DNA of 24,545 bases from a virus. Positions 13,670 through 23,017 of the stretch are shown piece by piece. The stretch is taken from positions 1-24,545 of IMG/VR virus record IMGVR_UViG_3300031722_000163; one strand, 5' to 3'. The position numbers were made by a program, and so were the translations under genes. The notes below the pieces were generated by a model. That model had not been told where the DNA came from and did not search any database. It worked only from the letters and a program-made list of their open reading frames with translations. How positions within the stretch are numbered: position 1 is the stretch's first letter; the number at the start of each line of letters is the position of its first letter.

Positions 13670-14242
13670 ATGAAAAAACTAATTCTTATCGCCCTTGTGG
13701 CAACGTTTTTGTTTTCTTGCGGAAAGGATGAACCTAAAGCGTTCGAAGTTATCCCTAACGCACAAATCTCGATCAGACCATCTACTACGGTAGCTAAAGT
13801 TGGAGCTATGCATGTGAAAGCTTCAGAAACTCATTTGAGCAATCTTGAAATTGTAAAACAAGCAGGAGGTCTATCAGCCTATAATATTCCAGTTTATGGT
13901 AATCAGCCTGTAACATGGGGATTTGCAGAGTCTCAACGCGATACTATAGGACTTTCATTAAAGATGTGGGCTAGTGGTATTATTAACGAAAATGGATATG
14001 TTCCTGATTTTATTGAGGCAGTTGATTTAGTAGTTCTGAGAACAAAACCAAATACTACAAATCAAATAGATACTATTGCCTATATTCCAAATGCTAAATT
14101 GAGAGAAGCTGAGGCATTGATTAAAGCAGCGTACAAGGATGGTGATAACGAAACGGTTTACAGACTGTTTGACGAAAAGTTTAGGTTTACAGCAATAACC
14201 GGTGCCGAATGGCGGGCATTAAAAGCTGATAACAAACAATAA
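13670..14242 (+). CDS. Putative lipoprotein, in-frame with an upstream 84-codon extension
   Basis: The 190-residue product starting at 13670 has a typical lipoprotein signal: MKKLILIALVATFLFSCGKD, with basic start, hydrophobic core and lipobox LFSC (C17). Charged residues after the cysteine are usual for Bacteroidetes surface lipoproteins. The mature part (about 173 residues) has no recognised domain. The same frame stays open upstream to ATG 13418, adding 84 residues (MDLTKIDEDK then VNSLVERAFLEIIKELSDKV). Using that start would bury the signal, so either 13418-13669 is a separate gene that has lost its stop or the run is chance. A phage lipoprotein at the end of the early module may act in superinfection exclusion, by analogy only. 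Confidence 0.65.
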   Translation: MKKLILIALVATFLFSCGKDEPKAFEVIPNAQISIRPSTTVAKVGAMHVKASETHLSNLEIVKQAGGLSAYNIPVYGNQPVTWGFAESQRDTIGLSLKMWASGIINENGYVPDFIEAVDLVVLRTKPNTTNQIDTIAYIPNAKLREAEALIKAAYKDGDNETVYRLFDEKFRFTAITGAEWRALKADNKQ

Positions 14243-14244
14243 AT

Positions 14245-14278
14245 AAAAATGGCTAACGAATCAACGTTAGCCATTTTT
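14245..14278. terminator. Bidirectional terminator between convergent modules
   Basis: A perfect 14-bp stem (AAAAATGGCTAACG with CGTTAGCCATTTTT, loop AATCAA) separates the rightward lipoprotein gene from the leftward tail gene. It has a T run on both strands, so it can end transcripts from both sides. The two stop codons lie only 3 bases from its edges. Confidence 0.85.
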
Positions 14279-14281
14279 GTT

Positions 14282-17200
14282 TTAATTAGCTCCATATAGC
14301 GTGAAATCGAATGACCCCGTATCAACAGCCGTTCCGCTCATATTCCTAACCGTAACCTGAAAGGTATTTGTTCCTCTACTTGTTACGCGGGCATTCAGAT
14401 TATCGGTAGTAGATGTTATCTGAACGCTGTAGGTACTTCCGGCTTGATGTGGGACATTATATATTCCAGTTCCACCCTTTGTTACCCATACGTTAGATGC
14501 CCTCTTTTTTGCGCCCCATTCATTGGATAGTCCACCGGAGCTATTGACGCTACCAGTTGCAAGGACTCCTGGTAAATCAGTTGCACCACGTCTTGAAAAT
14601 TCATCATCTCCTAAATGCAGCCACTCATCGGCTGACTTTATGAAATTAAACCCATTCAGTCCTATTTCAGAAATGGTATTTACAATAGTGCCGGTAAGCG
14701 TTTGCCCTGCCGAAATGGAAGCACTGGCTAAGCCGGTTCCTGCGCCTTCGTGTGAAATGCTAATCGTAACATCTATACGGTAAATACTACCTTTCATCCC
14801 GGTAAGTGTTTTTGCTCCGATAGTTCCACTATCCTCAGATACGGATGAATTACTAGACGAAACGCTTTCGTTACTTTCCCATACAGATACTCCTTTTGAT
14901 ACATCAAATAAACTAACACGAACGCTTGCATCACCTGTATAGTGAATTTTATTAATACCGTCATAGTCTCCACTTGCTGAAAGTGAAAAGTTGACTGCAG
15001 GAGTTACTATGGTGAAGAATTTAGTCGGGTCAAGCGTTATAGTTTCGGTACTTCCAATAGTAGCAGTTCCGTCTTCATCTATCGTATTAGCGTGCGCTGC
15101 ATAGGTAGTTGTGGTAACTGTTGTAGAACCTCCAATCTCACCACGTGGAGACACTGTTTTAGGAGATATTTTTACTTTTTCTAACCCGGCATAATCATAA
15201 ATTGTTATAGAGTTATTTGAGTTACTTATTTCTAGCCTATCACCCGATACAGCAGTTCTAATAAGTGCGCTAATCAGCATTATTTGTGAAGCTACATCAA
15301 AGTCAATCAATCCACCACCTATTCGGAAATTACCATTTTTATTGAATATATTTTTCGCTATACCCGCTATAGCATCTGCATACGTTCCACCCGTCCAAAT
15401 ACCAACATTATCATTTTGTACGCCCGACATTCCACCCTTAACAACATTATCAGTATCTCGAACCTGAATCAGGGTTGTACTGAACAAACCGCCATTAGCT
15501 TCAGAACTAGATTGAAGAGCTGATTTTAGATAGTCGGCTTCCATTGCTTTCGCTTTCGCTTCATCTATTTTTATAGTTGTATATTCAGGAGAAGCCATCC
15601 ATGCTAACATCGGTTTCCCACCCTCTACTACTGACACTTCTTTTGTCCAAATAGGGATACTAAAGTCAGACTGATATAAAATCAAAATTCCTGTAGCTTC
15701 ATTCCACCAATTCGGACAAATTCCACGTATTGAAAACTGCTGATAAGTATTTGTAAGAGTAATACCTGCAGAAGCAAATGAGCCGGTTACTGAGTCTAAG
15801 AAATATAAATTAGGACTAACAGTTCTATCCGACTTAGCCATTACTGTACCACAATATTCCTTACCTCTTTTCATTAACGCTCCATAAGTCACATATCCAT
15901 AAACGAGAATTTCAGAGCCATCTCCTGACACTAAATTTTTTGTGCTTATATTTAGGTTATCAATAGTACTTTGTGCTGTATTGGCGACTGCTGTGGCTGC
16001 ATTCGCCTTAGCTGTAGCATCTGCTGCTGCTGCGTTAATCGCTGCTGTCTGAGCGTTATTCGCCTTAGTAGTTGCATCATTTATTGCTCGTTGTTCCTCG
16101 GCTGTAACGATACCGTCAGCATGAGCCTTTGCATTTAATTCGGCTAAATCTGCTTTTGCCTGTGCTGCTGCTGCTGCCGTACTGATTGCTGCCGTTTGGG
16201 CTGCGTTCGCCTTAGCTGTAGCGTCTGCTGCTGCTGCGTTAATCGCTGCTGTCTGGGCGTTGTTCGACTTAGTAGTTGCATCGTTGATTGCTCGCTGTTC
16301 TTCGGCTGTTACGATACCGTCAGCATGAGCCTTTGCGTTTAATTCTGCTAAGTCTGCTTTCGCCTGTGCTGCCAATGCTGCTGTACTGATGGCTGCCGTT
16401 TGAGCTGCGTTCGCCTTAGCTGTAGCGTCTGCTGCTGCTGCGTTAATCGCTGCTGTCTGAGCATTGTTCGCCTTAGTAGTAGCATCGTTGATTGCTCGCT
16501 GTTCTTCGGCTGTTACGATACCGTCAGCATGAGCCTTTGCGTTTAATTCTGCTAAGTCTGCTTTTGCCTGTGCTGCCAATGCTGCTGTACTGATGGCTGC
16601 TGTCTGTGCTGCATTTGCCTTTGAAGTAGCATCAGCAGCCACATCTTCGGGTGCCTCCTCCCATGCAAGCATCGGTTTATCTCCTTCAACAACTGATACT
16701 TCTTTTGTCCAAATTGGGATACTTCCATTTGATTGATAAATAATCAAAATACCTGTTCCCTCATTCCACCAATTAGGACATACCCCACGTATCGAGAATT
16801 GCTGATAAGTAGTAGTAAGAGTAATTCCTGCACTAGCAAAAGACCCTGTGACAGAGTCTAAGAAATATATATTAGCAGCTATGTTTCTGTCGGATTTAGC
16901 CATTACTGTACCGCAGTAGGACTTCCCTCTTCTCAAAATAACAGAACTCCATGAATGACCATTTCCACAAACTTCACTGCCTGAGTTTAAGACTAAATTT
17001 CTAGTACTAATTACTAAATTATTTACAGCAGTATCATCAGTGTATTTGACAGCTTTAACCCAATCGCCCGAAACAAAACTACCTGATGAACGTGCAGTTA
17101 TACAACTATACAAATCACCATTATTAAGCCATAAATCGGCTGCTAAATAAGGTGTAGTAGGTTGTGAATCGAATACAGTTCTCTTGCCATTTGCAATAGC

Positions 17201-19645
17201 TGTAGCCGTTCCTGCTGCTGTTAGTGCTTGTTGTGTTGCAGTGTCGGCAATAACTCCCCATTCCCATGCAGATGTTGAGCCGTTATACTGAAATCTCCAA
17301 CATTTACCGTTGGAAGTATTTGTGTAAGTATCATTTGCATGTTGATTGCGTAGCGTTTCGATTGTCCACTCAGATGCGGGTGAATTTGTCAGCAACGCAT
17401 CTACCTGTCTGAACCACGATATGATCTGACCGTCAATTTGTGATTGCTTATCTGCTCCTACCACATCAGCATAGTTTTTTGCTTCTAAATAGGCTGCATT
17501 TGCCTTATTGGTTGCATCTGCTGAAGCGGTACTTATTGCAGTGTCTTTTGCGGTATTAGCCTTAGTTGTAGCATCGTTTGAAGCGAGCTGAACGGCTTCA
17601 GATTTGGCATCAGCAATGCCGGCACCAACTTCTTTGTAGGTTTCGCCTGATTTGAATTGTACATATCCCTTTATTGAACCATTAGTCATATTAATTTCAA
17701 GTCCACCGCCCGAAATAACACCCGTCTTAATGTTTGCACCGTTTATAGTTGTTTCGCCGTAGGATAGCGAAATGCCGCGCACTCCATTTATTGGCGTGTG
17801 TAATAGTCCTATCAGGAGCATCCAATTAGTTCCGTCGGCATCGAACTTGGTAGCAGTTGTCGAAAAATAGATATCTCCGGTAGTACCGGTGCGGCTACAT
17901 CGAGCATAAATGTACATCGCGCTACTGGCGTACTGAGTGGCAATGGTTAGACTACCTTCCGAAATTACCCATTCTTTTATCTGATCATCCACTAGCGTAA
18001 AGTGTGCTAATGTTCCCGCGCTCCAGGTTATAACTTGCGGATTGTTCAGGTAGTTGGGTTGTAGGGTACACGCAAGCTGAAACGATTGGCTTTTTGTGCC
18101 AACGCTCAACATACCTGTTTCGATAGAAGCCGGCTTTATTTTTTGAGTATCAAAATAGCCGTCAGGGTCGAACACCATATCTTTTACCTCCCTTGTGTTT
18201 TGGTAGGCCTGTAGTCGGTTTTTATTTACTTGGTCGTTCGTTACTACTACCTGATTGGTTACATTCGCCACATCGCCCGCTATGCGTTGAAGTGTGGTTT
18301 TAGTAACCGTATTGGATAGGTCGAATTGAACGTTATAGAAGTCGGTAAGTCCTTTCGTAATTTTTACGATCCGTAAACGCTCATTGATGCCAATGTTAGT
18401 GTCTACTACCGGAACGGTGTCGCCACACTCTATGTTTTGAACATGTTGTTTAGCATATACGGCACTAAATGTGGCTTTATAGTTTACTTTCGGTGTAGCA
18501 TTTGAATTCAGGTATTCAAGGCCTTTGTCCTTTACTTCCAATTCGCCTGAAGTAACGTAATTGGCAGGCATCACAAGGTCAATTAATATATACTTATCGC
18601 CAACAGCTGGCTTAAGGTCGGTAGTTGGTAAGGTAAAGTCTTTTTCGCCTGTATTGGCTATGATTACATACGTTTTAGTAGTATTGTTGTACGATGCTAT
18701 TTCGAAATCATATCCGGCACATTCGCCTGTATTGAAGCGGACTTTTGCTTTTGTTCCATCCAATAAACAATCATTGACATTAAAATCTAAATGACTATCG
18801 GTAAACGCAAATTCATTACCCACGGATGTGACAGTTCCTGCGGCACCTGATGATAAGCGCGGGTAAATATCCTCAAATGTTTTTGACTGTTCGATGATAC
18901 CATACAACGCAGCATTAGCATGTTGCAGATAGGTATCGGGAGCGGGTAAAAGTAATTTTGTACTTCCACCCCGATAATTAGCAGCTATGTTCTTAGAACT
19001 ACCAAATACATACAACCGTGTAACAATATCGGAACTGTTCACGGATGAACGTTCAATATCGTACAAAGTAGAGCCGTATTGAAGTGTTATTTCACGGTCG
19101 GTACTTATTTTCTTTAAATGTATCGTGTGGTTGATAACATGGTATTCGGTTGCGAATTCATCTGCCAACCGACCGAGTACAGTTAAGCAGTCCTCATCTG
19201 AAAAAGTAAGGTTTTTATATTCGGTACCAGGAATAACATCACCTAGCGACCAAGTGGCTGCGCCCGCTACACGGTTGAGGTTATCAATGAGCAATTGCAT
19301 GAACGTTTCGGCCGTTCCTGTAAGCGGGAACTCATCAAGCGGAACAGTATCCGTATTGTCGAAAAGCATGTACATAGCTTTTGAAAGCTCGTATTTTGTT
19401 GACTGAAATACGGCATTGTATTGATAGACCCGAGTACTCAACTTTTTGACAGTTGGTATTTGGTTCATCGTAAAGTTTGAACCTTCGTAAACGATGTAAT
19501 CACCTATGTTTAATTGCAAAAACGTTGGCTGCTCCCACACCAACGTTATTTGTTCTTCGCCCATTACGGCTTTGCTATAGTTCGATGAAGATAGCGGATT
19601 GTCGACTGCCAACAGGTTGGCATTATTTCGTTTAATTTGGATCAT
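14282..19645 (-). CDS. Large phage tail protein (tail tip/baseplate and host-contact)
   Basis: A 1787-residue structural protein and the last gene of the leftward cluster. Residues 1-450 resemble the N-terminal hub region of phage tail-tip proteins (MIQIKRNNANLLAVDNPLSS, TVLGRLADEFATEYHVINHT). Residues about 450-860 look like a beta-rich tail module with the short peptide TFEDIYPRLS. A module of about 125 residues occurs twice, at about 878-1002 and 1231-1357, each with NLV, YCGTVMAKSDR, YFLDSVTGSFASAGIT and PNWWNE. Between them lie three alanine-rich 68-residue repeats with AHADGIVTAEEQRAIND (about 1008-1215), probably a helical stalk. The C-terminal 230 residues are serine/threonine/glycine-rich beta sheet and probably bind the host. 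Its start overlaps the Dit-like gene by 14 bases. Confidence 0.75.
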   Translation of the reverse strand: MIQIKRNNANLLAVDNPLSSSNYSKAVMGEEQITLVWEQPTFLQLNIGDYIVYEGSNFTMNQIPTVKKLSTRVYQYNAVFQSTKYELSKAMYMLFDNTDTVPLDEFPLTGTAETFMQLLIDNLNRVAGAATWSLGDVIPGTEYKNLTFSDEDCLTVLGRLADEFATEYHVINHTIHLKKISTDREITLQYGSTLYDIERSSVNSSDIVTRLYVFGSSKNIAANYRGGSTKLLLPAPDTYLQHANAALYGIIEQSKTFEDIYPRLSSGAAGTVTSVGNEFAFTDSHLDFNVNDCLLDGTKAKVRFNTGECAGYDFEIASYNNTTKTYVIIANTGEKDFTLPTTDLKPAVGDKYILIDLVMPANYVTSGELEVKDKGLEYLNSNATPKVNYKATFSAVYAKQHVQNIECGDTVPVVDTNIGINERLRIVKITKGLTDFYNVQFDLSNTVTKTTLQRIAGDVANVTNQVVVTNDQVNKNRLQAYQNTREVKDMVFDPDGYFDTQKIKPASIETGMLSVGTKSQSFQLACTLQPNYLNNPQVITWSAGTLAHFTLVDDQIKEWVISEGSLTIATQYASSAMYIYARCSRTGTTGDIYFSTTATKFDADGTNWMLLIGLLHTPINGVRGISLSYGETTINGANIKTGVISGGGLEINMTNGSIKGYVQFKSGETYKEVGAGIADAKSEAVQLASNDATTKANTAKDTAISTASADATNKANAAYLEAKNYADVVGADKQSQIDGQIISWFRQVDALLTNSPASEWTIETLRNQHANDTYTNTSNGKCWRFQYNGSTSAWEWGVIADTATQQALTAAGTATAIANGKRTVFDSQPTTPYLAADLWLNNGDLYSCITARSSGSFVSGDWVKAVKYTDDTAVNNLVISTRNLVLNSGSEVCGNGHSWSSVILRRGKSYCGTVMAKSDRNIAANIYFLDSVTGSFASAGITLTTTYQQFSIRGVCPNWWNEGTGILIIYQSNGSIPIWTKEVSVVEGDKPMLAWEEAPEDVAADATSKANAAQTAAISTAALAAQAKADLAELNAKAHADGIVTAEEQRAINDATTKANNAQTAAINAAAADATAKANAAQTAAISTAALAAQAKADLAELNAKAHADGIVTAEEQRAINDATTKSNNAQTAAINAAAADATAKANAAQTAAISTAAAAAQAKADLAELNAKAHADGIVTAEEQRAINDATTKANNAQTAAINAAAADATAKANAATAVANTAQSTIDNLNISTKNLVSGDGSEILVYGYVTYGALMKRGKEYCGTVMAKSDRTVSPNLYFLDSVTGSFASAGITLTNTYQQFSIRGICPNWWNEATGILILYQSDFSIPIWTKEVSVVEGGKPMLAWMASPEYTTIKIDEAKAKAMEADYLKSALQSSSEANGGLFSTTLIQVRDTDNVVKGGMSGVQNDNVGIWTGGTYADAIAGIAKNIFNKNGNFRIGGGLIDFDVASQIMLISALIRTAVSGDRLEISNSNNSITIYDYAGLEKVKISPKTVSPRGEIGGSTTVTTTTYAAHANTIDEDGTATIGSTETITLDPTKFFTIVTPAVNFSLSASGDYDGINKIHYTGDASVRVSLFDVSKGVSVWESNESVSSSNSSVSEDSGTIGAKTLTGMKGSIYRIDVTISISHEGAGTGLASASISAGQTLTGTIVNTISEIGLNGFNFIKSADEWLHLGDDEFSRRGATDLPGVLATGSVNSSGGLSNEWGAKKRASNVWVTKGGTGIYNVPHQAGSTYSVQITSTTDNLNARVTSRGTNTFQVTVRNMSGTAVDTGSFDFTLYGAN
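15573..15950 (-). repeat. Duplicated tail module, copy nearer the C-terminus
   Basis: Codes about 125 residues closely matching those from 16640-17012: YCGTVMAKSDR, YFLDSVTGSFASAGITLT, QQFSIRG and IPIWTKEVSVVEG are shared. It may be a carbohydrate-binding-like beta sandwich, inferred from W/Y content and similar modules in tail fibres. The first 25 residues differ more than the rest. Confidence 0.7.
16020..16632 (-). repeat. Three tandem 204-bp repeats in the tail gene
   Basis: The sequence TTAATCGCTGCTGTCT recurs at 16035, 16239 and 16443, an exact 204-bp (68-codon) period, with high identity across each unit. Differences are mostly at third codon positions (for example GCATGAGCCTTTGCATTTAA versus GCATGAGCCTTTGCGTTTAA). 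The units code alanine-rich helices with a constant DGIVTAEEQRAIND. Copy number can change by recombination, altering stalk length. Confidence 0.9.
16640..17012 (-). repeat. Duplicated tail module, copy nearer the N-terminus
   Basis: Partner of 15573-15950, coding NLVLNSGSEVCGNG to the PMLAWEEAPED end. It lies just N-terminal to the three alanine-rich repeats, so the repeats are flanked by the two copies. Confidence 0.7.
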
Positions 19646-20075
19646 ACGTGCGATTTGTTGGATTCTGTTCGAGAACTGAAATTTCGTAACTAACTATCAC
19701 TTTGCCATATCTGAGCGAACGTGTTTTGTCGATACACTTAGCACCCTCGTAAAGTAAGTGTGTAGTAACCCCAATGTCTTTTACCCATAATGAGAAACTA
19801 CCCGGTGTGGCAATGGCTGCAATAAATGCGTTATACTGCGTCCAAAATGCTGTATAGTCAACTGCTGCAATAATTACTTTGATGTTGAACCTACGCGGCT
19901 CATAGGTTAGCGGACTGGTAGTGTCGACATCTACACCATTCTGATCAGTATATTCATGCTCCAAGCGTTTGCGTGGAGTTGGTGGTGACATGATTTCGTT
20001 ATATGAACCTCGCTTAATACCTACGCCATAAGTACTATAGGTATCAATACCGTTTATTTTCCAAAGAGTTGTCAT
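19632..20075 (-). CDS. Distal tail (Dit-like) protein
   Basis: This 147-residue protein begins MTTLWKINGIDTYSTYGVGI, a typical short beta start of tail-hub proteins, and contains FNIKVIIAAVDYTAFWTQYN and GKVIVSYEISVLEQNP. Position directly before the large tail-tip gene, with overlapping ends on both sides (ATGA with the portal gene, 14 bases with the tail gene), fits a Dit-like adaptor that joins tail tube and tip. The family call rests on position and general look. Confidence 0.5.
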   Translation of the reverse strand: MTTLWKINGIDTYSTYGVGIKRGSYNEIMSPPTPRKRLEHEYTDQNGVDVDTTSPLTYEPRRFNIKVIIAAVDYTAFWTQYNAFIAAIATPGSFSLWVKDIGVTTHLLYEGAKCIDKTRSLRYGKVIVSYEISVLEQNPTNRTYDPN

Positions 20076-22219
20076 TTTGCGTTTTCGTTAAGAAGTTCAT
20101 TGACTAATTTCATTATCATCTCAGCTGATTGAGCATCTGTATTTTTTACATACGGATGTTCTTTCATGTTTACTATTTCGGCCGTATCAGCCGGATTGAA
20201 TGCAAATACAGGATCAATCGTTTCGCCGCCTTCAGGAACATCGGTAACCGGTTTGTCGGTATTTTTAATAGAGCACTCACAACCCCAATCAACTGGTGGT
20301 GTATGATCTTTCCACCAAGGGTGATCCATAGGTAAAATAGTACCGTACCATTCTTTATGTGCTTCGCGCGGTTCGGCCGCCGTACTTGGCATAAATTCAA
20401 GATTTGGGTACAATCGTTTAGTGGCTTCGAATTGCTTTAATTTTGCAGCCATTCGGCTTGAACGTACCGCCATATTGTACTCTGTTTTCAACCAATTCTG
20501 ATTATAATCGGCTTTAATGGTTGTGCCAAGTACCGCCTTTCTGAATTTATCGAACGAAAGTAAATTTCCATCAGCGTCGATTAATTGAGCAACAATATCG
20601 CTTGTTTGTCGGTGGTTCTTAAATGCTGAGAACACAGCTGCATTTTGTTTGAACTCTGCTATAAAAGATTCGTTCTTTTTGCCAAATTCTACGCCCGCAC
20701 TTTTGAACTCTTTGTCAATAGCTTTTTGATAAGATTTATTTGATATGTCGAACAGCGGTTTAGATACAAGTGGCATCTCTTCCGGGTTAAGTTCGTATTG
20801 CGCATAAATGTCATTTAAAGCCTGATTAAACAGTTTATCAATGTTGATGCCCGCCGTATAATTCGTTGACTTGTCTGCTAAACTCAGACCTCGACTCCGC
20901 TCGGTCACCTGATTTGTTGCCCGGCTCCACATTGTCCGGGCGTCCACGAAAAAACCGCTAACCATTTCTTTAAACCATGATTTGTCAGAATCGGATAACT
21001 TGACATCTTTAGACTTTGGCGGCTTTAGTTCGGGTGGAACAGGAGCGTTGGGGTCAATAGGTGCATTTGGATCAGCAGGTGCCGGTTGTGCCTTTTTAGC
21101 AATAATGTCACCCGCTGCCGGTTGTGGTAATCCATATTTATCGTGGAAGTAATAAGCCGGTATTTCAATAATATCGCTAAGGCTTATCAGTTCATCAACG
21201 GTTAAGTCTTTAAGTGCTTTCGGGAAATTGAAAGCTCCATCCTTTACTTTGTAGCCGCGCGCTTCGAGTATAGGTTTAAATTTCTTATTCAGAATACGTT
21301 GAACAAATCGCAAATCAGCCTTATTCAATTCCTCTTCCACATCTTTATGTACCTTACTTTGACTCATGCTCGAACCATCCATAGTAGTCATTGTCTGACT
21401 CAGAATGGTGATAAGCATTAGTTCCTGAAGTGTAGTAATAAAGTCCTTATATAAACCTCCGCCTCCGCTTCCACTAATTGTAGTAGTTTCGATATCGGTT
21501 TCTTTAGGCACTATCAATGTAGCAGCTGCTCCCTGACTATCAAAAGCATCTTGCAGTTGTTTGCGTGCTTCAGTATCGTAAATAGAGTATTTACCAACGC
21601 GCTGAGGCATACCAAAGAGTTCAACCATTTGCGCCCAGTCGCCCAAGCCACCGCGCTGCAAAATAACATAAGGAGCTGCACGGTGTAGTAAACCGTATTT
21701 TGTAGAACGGTTCTTTATTTCAATGACATTTGGAGCATCAGCATACGAAATACCGTTGTCGTAATCCGATTCATTAATGGCAATAAGCTTTTTGTCTGCA
21801 CGAATATGTTTACGAGGTGCTGAGTAGACATCAAAGCCGTTAGAAAAGTCGAATTCAAGAACGGTAATGAACTCAAATACTGACTTCATTACTTCCTCCA
21901 ACATGTACTCAAATTCGTCAGTATCTATCAGATTAATCATCTCATCCGATTCTGTACCGTCAGCAAACTGAAATGTAAGGTCTGCTCCCTTTACCGCACG
22001 AATACGTTTTTCAATGGCATCGGCAAGAATTCCATCTGTCATCAATAACTCATACAAGTCGAACAATTCTTTATACTTACCATTATCAGCAGATTTAAGC
22101 GCGTTCGTCCATTTATCCATTGATAACAGACTACGATTAACCGGCTTTACGATGACCTGATTAATGATTAATGGTTGGTTCGTACTGCCTTTTTTGACAG
22201 TGGCTTTTACTGGTGCCAT
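20072..22219 (-). CDS. Portal (DUF935, Mu gp29-like) fused to MuF-like head protein
   Basis: A 715-residue protein. Residues about 20-375 match the Mu gp29 (DUF935) portal type: SMDKWTNALKSADNG, LYELLMTDGILADAIEKRIR, GGLGDWAQMVELFGMPQRVG and TLQELMLITILSQTMTTMDG. A proline-rich linker follows (DPNAPIDPNAPVPPELKPPK, about 386-406). Residues about 440-715 are a MuF/SPP1 gp7-like minor head protein, with the typical end segment REAHKEWYGTILPMDHPWW and PPVDWGCECSI. In Mu these are two genes (29 and 30), so this is a fusion or a family-wide merged form. The portal is the DNA entry channel; MuF proteins enter the capsid. VTERSRG near residue 440 is coded by the same GC-rich repeat as at 11511. Confidence 0.85.
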   Translation of the reverse strand: MAPVKATVKKGSTNQPLIINQVIVKPVNRSLLSMDKWTNALKSADNGKYKELFDLYELLMTDGILADAIEKRIRAVKGADLTFQFADGTESDEMINLIDTDEFEYMLEEVMKSVFEFITVLEFDFSNGFDVYSAPRKHIRADKKLIAINESDYDNGISYADAPNVIEIKNRSTKYGLLHRAAPYVILQRGGLGDWAQMVELFGMPQRVGKYSIYDTEARKQLQDAFDSQGAAATLIVPKETDIETTTISGSGGGGLYKDFITTLQELMLITILSQTMTTMDGSSMSQSKVHKDVEEELNKADLRFVQRILNKKFKPILEARGYKVKDGAFNFPKALKDLTVDELISLSDIIEIPAYYFHDKYGLPQPAAGDIIAKKAQPAPADPNAPIDPNAPVPPELKPPKSKDVKLSDSDKSWFKEMVSGFFVDARTMWSRATNQVTERSRGLSLADKSTNYTAGINIDKLFNQALNDIYAQYELNPEEMPLVSKPLFDISNKSYQKAIDKEFKSAGVEFGKKNESFIAEFKQNAAVFSAFKNHRQTSDIVAQLIDADGNLLSFDKFRKAVLGTTIKADYNQNWLKTEYNMAVRSSRMAAKLKQFEATKRLYPNLEFMPSTAAEPREAHKEWYGTILPMDHPWWKDHTPPVDWGCECSIKNTDKPVTDVPEGGETIDPVFAFNPADTAEIVNMKEHPYVKNTDAQSAEMIMKLVNELLNENAK
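20887..20908. repeat. GC-rich repeat copy inside the portal-MuF gene
   Basis: CCTCGACTCCGCTCGG (20889-20904) matches CTTCGACTTCGCTCAG (11530-11545) in 13 of 16 positions, with GACC/GGTC arms. It adds VTERSRG in frame in the region between the portal and MuF domains, a place that tolerates inserts. Confidence 0.5.
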
Positions 22220-22222
22220 ATT

Positions 22223-22630
22223 TTAAAAATGATTTGAGCGTTTCGGATTGGAATTGTAAATAATTGTACCTGTTTGCTGTTCTACAGGGAGTGCCGGAAG
22301 GTCGGGCATTACTTCACCTTTTTGAACTTGTCTGAGCCATGAAACTGCACGTTCGTATCTGTCTTGTCGAAGTTCCAACGATGTGTTTACGTTGCATATA
22401 TTTACAAAATGCCACACCGCAATATCTTTCAGAAAAATGATAAGTAAGGCATTACGCGCTTCACCTTCCTTTGCCAGTTCGGATGTAATGTCGAAAGCAT
22501 GCAGATATCCTTTTGCCTCAACAGTTGCTCCATCAATGGCAGCTTGTAGCATGGTATCATCTCCATTGCTAATAGCTTCTATTTGCTCTGCACCCAAATG
22601 GGTGGTTATTTCTTGTGGTGTGATATACAT
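22223..22630 (-). CDS. DUF1320 (Mu gp36-like) protein
   Basis: This 135-residue protein starts MYITPQEITTHLGAEQIEAI and continues with AAIDGATVEAKGYLHAFDIT, AVWHFVNICN and DRYERAVSWLRQVQKGEVMP. This is the characteristic DUF1320 pattern of Mu gp36, a small head-tail connector-type protein. It stops 3 bases before the portal gene start, so the two are coupled. In Mu, gp36 lies after the capsid gene. Here it precedes the portal, a different order. Confidence 0.8.
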   Translation of the reverse strand: MYITPQEITTHLGAEQIEAISNGDDTMLQAAIDGATVEAKGYLHAFDITSELAKEGEARNALLIIFLKDIAVWHFVNICNVNTSLELRQDRYERAVSWLRQVQKGEVMPDLPALPVEQQTGTIIYNSNPKRSNHF

Positions 22631-22645
22631 GACAGTTGATAGTTG

Positions 22646-23017
22646 TTAGTTGACAGTTGATAATTTCTTAGCCGGTTGAAATATGATATTTATTCCAGGC
22701 ACTTCTACATTTTTATAAACAGGGTGCGAGTTCACGTGTCCTTGTGTATCGTAAAGCTGAATTCCTTTCATCTTTTCAAGATTCATAGTGCTTTTAATAG
22801 CTCCTTGATTCTTTAGCCACTGCACTTGCTTCCGGTTTACAACTCGGTACTTCCCACCAAGAAAATAGATATACGTTCGCTTGCCTTTTTGGCGTTGAGT
22901 GCCTATTGCTAACTTTTCAGCTTGCTTTATTGCTTTTACGAAATGTAGGCGATTAGCACGCCACTTGGTACGAATAATAAGGAGTTGAGTCAGTGCTTTA
23001 ATTATAATATTTTTCAT
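22646..23017 (-). CDS. Small basic phage protein
   Basis: A 123-residue, lysine/arginine-rich protein. Start MKNIIIKALTQL (23017) is preferred over an in-frame ATG at 23047, which would begin inside a hairpin at 23038-23060. It contains RTYIYFLGGKYRVVNRKQVQ and PGINIIFQPAKKL, and seems to be a small beta-rich domain. No family is recognised; the gene is in the head/connector cluster. Its end runs through a short direct repeat (ACAGTTGATA, at 22632 and 22653). Confidence 0.55.
   Translation of the reverse strand: MKNIIIKALTQLLIIRTKWRANRLHFVKAIKQAEKLAIGTQRQKGKRTYIYFLGGKYRVVNRKQVQWLKNQGAIKSTMNLEKMKGIQLYDTQGHVNSHPVYKNVEVPGINIIFQPAKKLSTVN

Noticed and set aside
16020-16632. CRISPR-like array
   Set aside because: The 204-bp units are coding tandem repeats without spacers, inside one continuous frame.
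14523-19406. Several plus-strand open frames opposite the tail gene
   Set aside because: They are antisense shadows of the well-supported 1787-residue tail protein and show no domain or start context.
22631-22662. Direct repeats ACAGTTGATA as an attachment site
   Set aside because: Two short copies at a gene junction; no integrase or matching copy elsewhere, and the phage moves by transposase.
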